Shown here piece by piece: positions 1-8,650 of a stretch of 25,390 nucleotides of DNA. Every line of letters begins with the position of its first letter. Positions within the stretch are counted from its first letter, which is position 1. The notes below the pieces were generated by a model, which saw only the letters and a program-made list of their open reading frames with translations, was not told the DNA's origin and made no database searches. Position numbers and translations under genes: made by a program. Source of the stretch: Hypsibius dujardini (taxonomy: Eukaryota > Tardigrada > Eutardigrada > Parachela > Hypsibiidae); contig LRSR01012439.1 in NCBI GenBank assembly GCA_001579985.1, positions 1 to 25,390 on the forward strand. The letters are read 5' to 3'.

Positions 1-579
1 ATTTTATGCCGATTGTTTCGACCGGAACAAGAATGTATACAGTTTTTTCCTGAAAGCGAGTGAAAAATATGTTTAATGACCATGACCATTTTTTTTCGGA
101 AAATTGGGCGTTAAATAAATATTTAAAATCAAAATGAGCTCTTTCAGAAATTTGAAACATCTTCGAAGTATTTATAAAAACTACTGTTCTTGATGCACGT
201 CTTGTTCGTTCGTTCACCAACTGGTTGAACGGCAACAACCAATATTACTGCAATAATACATTTGATAGGGCATTCCTTGACTGGTCAACGAGGTCAACAA
301 ACTCTTGCGGCAGGCATGCACATCAGCCGGTAGTAAAATCAGCGAGTACCACACCCCCGTCTATGCGCTTTGAGGCCAATAAAACATGATAAATCACCCT
401 TGTCAAACACAACAAAACGTTGCCGTCACATCCTAGGCGTATTTTTTTGCAAAGTCATTTTTTTCGTCGCGGCTTCATGTTGTCTTTCCATTCACGTGCA
501 CGTTGATCGAAACTGCGGCGGACGCCTCCCCCCGCAACACTGGGATATTTGAAGCTTCAATCATCGGAATCCCGGATAG
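1..579. other. Upstream region without a recognised gene
   Basis: AT-rich sequence with only short open frames that show no family motif. It lies directly upstream of the proposed ACE start codon, so it should hold that gene's promoter and 5' UTR. I could not pick out a convincing TATA box or initiator. The short frames at 370-552 and 503-802 have no recognisable content. Confidence 0.5.
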
Positions 580-3500
580 ATGGCAAGAGGATGCTGCTGG
601 CGGAACACTTCAGTGGGTATGTAGAACCTATATTAGGTTCAATCTGTGGAGATGTTTTGTAATAAATGGAATTTATTTGGTTCTCCTGATAAAGTGTTCC
701 TCCTCGGGATTGTCTGTTTGTTGCTGGGGCCGGCCAAGGGCAAGTTCACTCCGGTGGACATTAGCCCCCTGGAAAGGTACTACTTGGATGAGACCAAGCT
801 GACCAGTGCAGAGTACTTCCGGTCATGGCTGACCAACGTGTACAACCCAATCGGACAAAAAATGGCCCAGTCCGTGGAGGAGGCATATTGGGACTACGAC
901 ACCAATATCACTGCGGCGAACGAGGCTGCAACTGTGAGGTCCTGCTTCCCTGTCTAACACCATGCGATGACCTCATCTGCAGGTTTATCACAAACACATT
1001 TTGTAGTGTAAATTATCATGTAAATCGTTAGAAAAGCTTTATCAATAAGCGTAACTGTTTAACAAGAGCGTCGTAGACAAGCAGCATACTGCCTCTCATA
1101 TACTTTTGCTGCCAAAGTGTATGAGTATAGCAAAGTATACTAGCAATCTGTGCGATCGATAGAAAGACCGAGCATTTCAGTCAATTTTTTTGCGAAAACT
1201 GAAATGATGCCTTTAGTTCAGGTACGAACAAATTTTATCGTTTATTGAGAGCCAGTCCATAAAGCTTTCAGACGTTCATCTTCGGCAACGCTCGAGCGTG
1301 ATATACACTGTAGTTTGAAAGGTAGGGCGCCCTAGACTCACTGGCCAATCATAAATTTTACCGAACTACCCGCCAACTAGGCCGTGTGTTTGGAACATAA
1401 ACAAAAAAACCGCTCATTGTAAGTTATCATGACATAGTTTCGCTAGACAAAGCACGTTCTATTGGTTCTTGAGATGTAGCAGGACATTTTGAGAAGAAAA
1501 AGATCCCGCGCAAAAGTGTGCAAACACTTTCTACACATTAACATCGTTTTAGCTCCGCCCCCACAGCATTTTGAGTTTCATCGAGCAACCATTTTATGAG
1601 TTATCTTTTAAGGGTTACTTTGTTTGCCACACTGCCTCTAGAATCACTTGATAGGAAGGCAGAATTTCAAAGGAATTACTAACACAATCAACTAATCAAC
1701 CAATCAACCAATCAATCCACTCAACCCGTGGTAAAAAGCAAAATCGACCATTTTAGTCAGCGACTTCTCGTGTGAGATTTCGAATTTTCTTTTATTTTAA
1801 ACTTAATTCAGGCTTCAGGTGTGACGTTTTTGTCATCTGTGAGATTAGCGTCAGTTGCGCTCAGTTTGCGTGGCCACCGTTTGAAAACTGCTCAATGTTC
1901 GTGGTGGACCCTGTATGTTCACTTTGAGACTGCCACAGCTTGCGCTGTACGTGCACTCTGACCTCTTTACCAGCACAAGCAACCGTCGCATATACCTTGA
2001 TTTTCAGATATGTAATTAATTATACCTTCTCGGAAGGTGCGGCATAGCTAATTTATTAACTTCAGGTCTCACCGTGTACATTTTCAATTAGAGATAAAAT
2101 ATTAGCCACATAAGCTTGAGCACGCGCAGTAGCCCGTACAGGACATGGCGAGTTAATATGTCTGCAGACAATTATAATAGTGTTATGTCAGTACAGTAGT
2201 ACCGTATTACAGTAGTACGATAATAGTACGATAATAATACTAACATGGTTTTTCCGATCCTCCACGCATATTAACATTAAAGCAGAGATTCATCACGCTC
2301 TTGAGTCGAGTTAAAAAAAATGCACTTGCAAATTCCTCAAGAGAATTTGACTTCCCAATTTTGCAGTCGTCCCGTTAAGTCCGCTGTGTATTGTACTGTA
2401 GAGTCTCGACCACTTGGTGCTAGTTCTTAATGACCCCCATATACAAACATGGCCACAATTTTGGGTGGCAGATTTCAAGCCAAAAGGGTAGTTCGAGTTC
2501 GAGCCGAATTAAGTCACCGCGAGCATTAAATCAGAGAAAGCAGTGGCAAGCTCTAGCTAAGAGTGGCTCAAACTCAGACCACCCTGATGGCTCCAACTCT
2601 GCCACCCAAAATTGTGGCCATGTGTGTATTATGACTGCAGCACAGTGTGTGCAGGCATAATATACGTGTGGGTCTAAAAATTGGCACCAAGTTGTCGAGA
2701 CTCTACATGTATAGTTTAACTCAACTCGATTTCGCGTGTTTCAGATCGAGTCATCCCAAGCTTCCAAGGGTCTCGGAAATGGGCAAAAGGGGCGGGGCAG
2801 GGGTAATAATGAAACAATCAACCAGTCAACCAGCGGAGCTCCACACCTGCCCCGCCTCTTTTGCTCATTTTCGGGACCCTGTGTTAAACTGAATTCTGTC
2901 GCTTACTGAAGAATAGTTAACTCAACTCGATTTCGCGTGTTTCAGATCGAGTCATCCCAAGCTTCTGCCAATCTGACTAGATTGGTCGCGAAGATAGCAG
3001 CCAAGTTTGACCTTTCTAAAAGCGAAGACACCCAGATGAAAAAGGCTCAGAGGGAGGGGAAGGAATTGGGCGACGCCTCGCTGGACCCGGCAGAATTGAC
3101 GGAGCTCGTCACGATCGTCAACGGCATGGAATCGGTCTATTCGACCGCCACGATCTGCTTCGATCCCAATGCCGACGCCAACGAGGTGTCCCTGGAGGAC
3201 CCGACAAATTGTGAAGAGTCGAAGAAACTGCCCCTCGACCCGGGTCAGTGCCAATTGGCTAAGCGAACCTCATCGAAGAATGCGTGCAAGGGAGTTGGTT
3301 TGTCTCTTACAGACTTAATCAATTTCATGAAGAACTCTACGTGGGACGCGAAAAAGCGTCAATACGTTTGGAAAGCCTGGAGAGATGTGAGTGGCAAGAA
3401 GGTTCGCAAGGACTACATCCGCTACATCCAACTCAAAAATAAAGCCGCCAAATTAACCGGTACGAGGAATCTTGCCCTTGTTTTTAATGCCTGTGTCCAA

Positions 3501-6500
3501 GTTGAAGCCACCCTTTAAGCTTTGGCCCAAAAAAACAGGGAGGTCCGAATTCGAGCCAATTGCAGCTACCGCGTGCGGTTGCTTTCGAACTATTGATTGA
3601 TTATTGATTGAACTCCCCCAACCATCGGAGAACAGAACGAAGTAAACTCAGAAAAAAACATATTAATATACAAAATCTAACTTTGGTCGGTGTTACAGGT
3701 CCTGGCTTACTAGGCTGGGATATTTAGAGATTGAAAAACGTCCAAGAAATCAATCAAGAACGTTTGATCACCAAAGGATAAATTTACTCAATCAATTGAT
3801 CGATCAAAAAGCAGCTGCTCGAATTAGCTGGATTGGCTCGAACTCGGACCACCCTACATTGCTGGGCCAAAGCTTAAAGGCTGGCTTTAACTTGGGCACA
3901 TAGGCATTAAAAGCAAATGTGTAGTGTAGTGTACAGGTAAGAACATATATGACTACATGCGGTTGTTCTCGATCCATTTTTAAAGGGTACAACGACAATG
4001 GGCAGTACTGGCGCAGCGAATACACCGACGAGAACGCCGGCTATACGGACAGCGACTTCCTAAAAAATCTCAACGATATTTGGCTACAAATTAAGCCGAT
4101 CTACGGCGAATTGCACGCCTACGTCCGGCGGAAGTTGATCAACAGATTGCCGCTTGAACACTTATCCCCCACTGGGCCCATCCCTGCGCATCTTATCGGT
4201 ATAGAGCACTGCACTGATGTCTTTTTTTATAGAACGACAAGTTGAAGCTGTTTTCTGGTCCCTCTCATTGTCAGGTGATATGTTTTCGCAAGAATGGACG
4301 AACATGTTGAACTTCACGCAGCTGTTCCCGGCTAAGCCGTTGCTGGACGTGACGGATGAGATGAAAAGGCAAAATTACACCGTCGACAAGATGTTCCATC
4401 TGTCAGAGCAGTTTCAAATTGAGCTGGGCTTGAAACCAATGCCGGAGATCTTTTGGGAAAAGTCGCTGTTTGTCAAGCCGAAGGACGGTCGCGAGGTTGT
4501 ATGCCATGCGTCGGCCTGGGATTTCTACCGTACCGGCGATGTGAGGTTCGTACGAGGGGCATACTGAAAGTAATGTCACCCCATTTTTTTAAATAAGATG
4601 AAGGATTAACAATATTTTGAACACATCAAAAAGTAGAGGGACGACGGCTGATTTGTATTTTAAAAAAATGTATCAGTGCGAGAAAGAGGGAAGAGAAGCA
4701 TGGCAAGCGGACGCAGGCTACTTTCGACAGCTGACACACGCAATCAGCTGTTGCATAAGTAAACGCATTTTCGGTTCTACTCGACCATCTTCTTCAAGGG
4801 TTTTAATAGTCTTCCATACAAGAAATCTATTGTCCGCTTGCACCAAACATTTGAGGGAGACAATGGCCTATCCAGTGCTATCCTGCAATTAGGGTTATTA
4901 AGTGGAAGGGTTGGACAAACATTCTGGGACTATTCGGTCTGCAAGAGGAGCTCTCGCATCGAGAGAAGCTTCTGAACCGTTTCATGCCGTGGACACTTTC
5001 TTCGCCATTCTTTCTCCTTCAACTGTTTCACGGATAGGCCACGAGGCGTGCTTTTATTCGTCAGCCAAAAAATTGATTTTACCGCGAAACTGAGGTGTGA
5101 ACATTTGTTGAGATCGATGAGAAACATGGAAGAGAATGAACGACCTGAATTAAGCCATCTTGGTGCGTTTCCCGAAACTTTTTCCCTTCAACTTGGGCAA
5201 AAGTAACTCCCAATTATGCGAAAGCCCTCACAAACATGCTCTTCCAAAAACTGAATGCAGTTTGTTCAACTGTCATTCTGGGTGCGCAGAATCGAATCGC
5301 AGTTGGCCCGGGCTTTATCGAGCAGGAATTTTGGGAGCCCTCATCACCAGACAATTTGAAATTCTAATTTTACCTCTTTCACAAGTTTGCAGTTTGGCAG
5401 TTCACAAAAGCCCCACTTCTGCAATTCTGTTTTCTGTTAGATCTAGGAAAGTAGATCTTCAAAGCAAGGAGTATGGGGCAGAGGGATTTCACTTTCAACC
5501 CGTAAATTTAATGGACAAAAAAAGTTTCCCTGTGCCTCACGGAGTTCAGATTAGATCTGTGTGACAACTGTTATTTTCAAAATTTTATTTTTTGTACTTT
5601 TTGAAGGATTGCGGATCCTTGATTTTTTTAGTTGGTTCTAATTTGATGCCAGTGCGAAATCAAATGATTAAGAGGGGGAAAAAGTGGCCGTCAGAATGCA
5701 GACAGCTCTCCGCTGTGCGCCTAACAAAAGATTATTTTTTATTTTTTGCGACATAGTTTCCCTTGATTCAAAATTTTTCCATAAGTCATCTAAGGTTGAG
5801 TTAATAGGAATTAGAAGCTAGTTGGTTTGAATAATTGATAGACTCTTCACAAAAAATAGGGTGCCCCTCGTGTACTTACGCGCGCAGATTGATCTCCTGT
5901 ACTGTTAAGCATTACCCTGTGTTTCTGGATAAGATCTGCTGATAATCTATCGGAACTCCCACTAATTCCGATATTCCCAATAAACCCGATAAATAAACAG
6001 GTTTAGCGGAGCGGGTGCGTTGTAGCGGGTTTAGCGGAGCGGGTGCGTTGTAGCGGGTTTAGCGGAGCGGGTGCGTTGTAGCGGGTTTAGCGGAGCGGCT
6101 GTGTTGTAGCGGGTTTAGCGGAGCGGGTGCGTTATAGCGAGTTTAGTAGAGCGGGTGCGTTGTAGCGGGTTTAGAGGAGCGGGTGCGTTGTAGCGGGTTT
6201 AGTAGAGCGGTAGCGTATCGGCGTTTTACCGGACAGGAAATATCGGGATTTTTGAACACTTTATTGAATTATATTTAATTCGTTGAGCAAAATTTGAATG
6301 TACCAGTAAATAAAACCCTAACCATTAATAGAACTGACTTGAAATGCAATAAACAATCTCGAATGTTTTAGATTTTCAATAAAATGAAAATATTTGTCAT
6401 TACCGCGAAAGACTGTAAAAGTAAAAGACCGTTCTTGGCTATCTTGAATAAGATTGAAATATACCTAGTTTAACAACAACTGTCGTTTAAGTTTTCTTTC

Positions 6501-8326
6501 GGGTTTTGCTTTGCTGCATAAAAAAATCAGAAAAAAAGGTTTACTTCTAGAAAGCTTTCGGATAATACATTTATCGGATTTACTGAAAGTCAGCGTATCG
6601 GGAAATTTGAGTCCTAACAGTCGCGTAGCGGTTGCGGAGCGGACCATTAGGTTAGCGTATCAGTAGCGTAGCGGACGCTACAAATCTATATCGGCACATC
6701 TCTGGACCTTCCTGCCGACTGTCTTTCAGCTGATTCCTTCTTTTCAGGATTAAAATGTGCACGGAAGTCAATATGGACGACTTAATCACCATTCATCACG
6801 AAATGGGTCACATCCAGGTTCGCGACGCGGTGTCCTGGGTTCCTGGGTTCCTCGCACATCCATTCATGTTGCTTTTGGTGGTATTTCAGTACTTTCTGCA
6901 ATATGCAGATCAGCTATTGGTTTTCCGAGACGGGGCGAACTCTGGTTTTCACGAAGCTGGTACGCAAGACCATCGGTTGAGAATTCAAGTGCTAGATCAC
7001 ATCCATTTACATTCAATCTCATCGCAAAAACGGTTTCTGCCTTGATTTTGAAGTCGGGGATACTCTGGCCTTGAGCGTCAAGACACCGAAACATTTGTCC
7101 TGGTTGGGACTTTTGAAGAACAACAACGATGATTGAGGTGCGTGCAGTACGCGCTTAAATAGTGCCCATTGTCCAGCTGAATTCGATCGCTTGCCATACA
7201 ATTAATTTTAAGAAATAATATTCCAGAAAGTGATCTGAACTACATGTTCAGCACTGCGTTGGAGAAAATTGCCTTCCTCCCATTCGCCTACATCATGGAT
7301 CGCTATCGATATGACGTATTTTCCGGTAAAATCGGAACTAACGAACTGAATTCCGGATGGTGGAATTACGTGTAAGTAAACGCTCATACAATAAGCGACT
7401 GAATTTAATCTAATGAAGGGTCCCGGAAATGGGCAAAAAGGGGCGTAGCAGGGGTAATACTTGAACAATCAACCAATCAACCAGCGGAATTCCACCCCTG
7501 CCCCACCCCTTTAGCCCATTTCCGGGACCCTCCGTTAAATCAATTCTATCACTTTTTGTACGGCCAGTCAGTTTGTAGTGATACTGTAGTGATAAGTAAA
7601 CAATCAACCAATCAACTGTGTTCCGATTGCTTTGGAGTCCCCGTGATTGATTGGTTGATTGTTCAAGTACTACACCTGCCCCGCCCCTTTTGCCCATTTC
7701 CGAGACCCTCCGTTAGATTAAATTCTGTCGCTTACTGTACGGCAACAGTCAGTTTGCCTGATTTACTTATCGATAACCGGTTTGATGCGTACAGACTGGA
7801 GTATCAAGGAATAATCCCCGGGGTGCCACGAACGGAAGATGACTTCGATCCCGGTGCGAAATATCACATTGACGCCGATGTGGAGTACGAATAGCATGAA
7901 CCATTCTAATTAATAAATAACATATACCGTAAATCAGAAATAATTGTGTGTTGTTACAGATATATGCGGTACTTTATCAGCTTTGTGATCCAATTCCAAT
8001 TCCACAAAGCGTTGTGTGACGCTTCCGGACACGCTGGACCGCTGTATCAGTGTGACATTAATCAGTCGAAAAAAGCGGGAGAACTTTTGAGGTGCGTAAA
8101 ACAAACGCTTGTGGTTTAAGCAACGGTTCAATTTCAGCATCTTTTTTTGTCTGTTCCGTCAAGTTCAATGTTGTCGCTGGGATCATCCCAGTCCTGGCCA
8201 GTCGCAATGGAAAAAATTACCGGTTCACGCGTCATGGACGCCGCGCCGCTTTTGGAGTTTTTCCAGCCACTGACGGATTATGTGAAAGCGGAGAATCGAA
8301 AGAACGGCGACGTGGCTGGTTGGTGA
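580..8326 (+). CDS. ACE: Angiotensin-converting-enzyme-like peptidyl-dipeptidase (M2 family), secreted, with an in-frame TGA
   Basis: Zinc dipeptidyl carboxypeptidase of family M2, which removes C-terminal dipeptides from extracellular peptides. Coding exons: 580-616, 695-933, 2946-3459, 3986-4198, 4275-4545, 6748-6817, 6890-6959, 7054-7137, 7227-7371, 7795-7884, 7960-8091, 8164-8326. They join in phase to 676 codons including the stop. A hydrophobic signal peptide ([12 protein letters not shown]) lies in exon 2. The start at 580 was chosen because a 78-bp intron (617-694) with GTATGT/AAAG ends joins it in frame; an alternative start is 646. Visible motifs are [17 protein letters not shown] (zinc ligands about His442 and His446, catalytic Glu443), GFHEAVGD (third ligand about Glu470), KYH and EYMRYF (substrate and chloride residues). 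There is one catalytic domain and no C-terminal membrane anchor, so it is soluble like insect AnCE. Oddity: codon 499 is TGA (7134-7136), between the zinc site and the C-terminal third. The family and exon calls are strong; whether full-length protein is made is unknown. Confidence 0.9.
2397..2708. mobile_element. Inverted-repeat MITE (family E), interrupted by a nested element
   Basis: The ends are inverted copies: GTAGAGTCTCGACCACTTGG on the left and a diverged complement ending at GTCGAGACTCTAC on the right. A second, uninterrupted copy lies at 14205-14325. Comparing the two shows that bases from about 2444 to 2626 here are an insertion. There is no coding capacity. Confidence 0.75.
2444..2626. 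mobile_element. Nested MITE with TA target duplication (family D)
   Basis: Terminal inverted repeats of about 29 bp (CAAACATGGCCACAATTTTG on the left, mirrored by CAAAATTGTGGCCATGTGTG on the right) are flanked by TA on both sides, as expected for Tc1/mariner-type insertion. The terminal motif CACACRTGGC matches the element at 20537-20856. The insertion is missing from the copy of the host element at 14205-14325. Confidence 0.7.
2765..2908. mobile_element. 5'-truncated family A MITE flanked by a 49-bp direct repeat
   Basis: The core reads GGGTCTCGGAAATGGGC ... GCTCATTTTCGGGACCC and the right end is GAATTCTGTCGCTTACT, as in the full copy at 10208-10464. The left terminal repeat is missing. The sequence at 2716-2764 is repeated exactly at 2917-2965 and includes the splice acceptor plus the first 20 bases of ACE exon 3, so the element sits between two copies of an exon edge. 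Confidence 0.75.
3480..3916. mobile_element. Long-inverted-repeat element in ACE intron 3
   Basis: The left arm TTTTTAATGCCTGTGTCCAA with following TTGAAGCC and CTTTAAGCTTTGGCCC is mirrored on the right by GGGCCAAAGCTTAAAGGC and ACTTGGGCACATAGGCATTA. The inner arms continue through GGTCCGAATTCGAGCCAAT and its complement. It fills most of the 526-bp intron (3460-3985) and has no coding capacity. Its inner arm resembles that of the family D elements. Confidence 0.7.
4553..5873. mobile_element. Possible degenerate mariner-like element
   Basis: The left side reads TACGAGGGGCATACTGAAAG followed by TAATGTCACC. The right side reads GGGTGCCCCTCGTGTA. Both contain the CGAGGGGCA terminal motif also seen in the clear 676-bp mariner-like element at 9192-9867. 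Matching beyond about 11 bp is poor and no transposase motif was recognised between them, so these could be two unrelated ends. Confidence 0.3.
6001..6215. repeat. 28-bp tandem repeat, about 8 units
   Basis: The unit is GTTTAGCGGAGCGGGTGCGT plus TGTAGCGG. Successive starts fall at 6001, 6029, 6057, 6085, 6113 and so on, with later units more diverged. It is GC-rich against an AT-rich intron background. A single diverged stretch recurs around 6615-6680. Confidence 0.9.
7391..7553. mobile_element. Family A MITE copy in ACE intron 9
   Basis: Left end ATAAGCGACTGAATTTAATC, core GGGTCCCGGAAATGGGCAAA mirrored by CCCATTTCCGGGACCC, and a decayed right end (CAATTCTATCACTT). The internal segment has the TGAACAATCAACCAATCAAC tract common to this family. 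It begins 19 bp after the exon 9 donor (GTAAGT at 7372). Confidence 0.75.
7585..7735. mobile_element. Second, 5'-truncated family A MITE in ACE intron 9
   Basis: Internal inverted arms (CAATCAACCAATCAAC / GTTGATTGGTTGATTG) are followed by CCCATTTCCGAGACCC and the typical right end TAAATTCTGTCGCTTACT. The flanking sequence TGTACGGC-CAGTCAGTTTG at 7557-7575 recurs as TGTACGGCAACAGTCAGTTT at 7737-7756, like a target-site duplication. With the preceding copy it fills most of the 423-bp intron. Confidence 0.65.
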
Positions 8327-8505
8327 AAGAGCAGCGAAGAGTCAATTACTGATCTAGGAAGATGGCCTAACTTGGTTTGCGCTGTAATATAATCACGTTA
8401 GTAGTATACCCGTGAATGTTTTGTATCAACACTTCTGCCGTCTATAATTGCACTAAAAACCCCTGTCACGCTCGGTTCAATATGTTTTTGTAATATGAAG
8501 CGGTC

Positions 8506-8511
8506 AATAAA
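8506..8511 (+). promoter_or_regulatory. Polyadenylation signal of ACE
   Basis: AATAAA lies 180 bp after the ACE stop codon in the short tail-to-tail gap with the receptor gene. It is the only canonical hexamer on this strand between 8326 and 8651. Confidence 0.6.
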
Positions 8512-8650
8512 AACAATTTACATATATCATCGAATTGGTCGAGAAAGTTTTTTTCCTTTGTTGTGGTCTTACTTACGTTGATCGGAATCGGAGATAAAAA
8601 TGCTCACACTTTTCACTTAATGCTAAATGCTCACACTTTTCCTTCCAGCT

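Larger units (their letters stand above)
934..2945 (+). other. ACE intron 2 (2.0 kb)
   Basis: Phase-0 intron, donor GTGAGG and acceptor TTTCAG. From 934 to about 2395 I see no gene, only short repeats such as the caatcaaccaatc tract near 1690 and a pAGTACGATAAT-type repeat near 2190-2240. The 3' third is almost entirely inverted-repeat elements, listed separately. They include one that duplicates the acceptor region. Confidence 0.7.
4546..6747 (+). other. ACE intron 5 (2.2 kb)
   Basis: Phase-2 intron between codons for the CHASAWDFY and HHEMGH segments, donor GTTCGT and acceptor TTTTCAG. Its open frames (for example 5160-5564) have no recognisable domain. It holds possible mariner ends at 4553 and about 5873, the 28-bp tandem repeat at 6001-6215, and a further GCGGAGCGG-rich patch near 6620-6680 that resembles the repeat unit. 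Confidence 0.7.

Noticed and set aside
646-694. ATG at 646 as the ACE start
   Set aside because: It remains possible. The intron 617-694 has a typical length and consensus ends, joins in phase and gives a basic N-terminus, so 580 is preferred.
5160-5564. 134-codon frame as a possible mariner transposase remnant
   Set aside because: No catalytic D-rich motif or helix-turn-helix pattern could be recognised in any frame.
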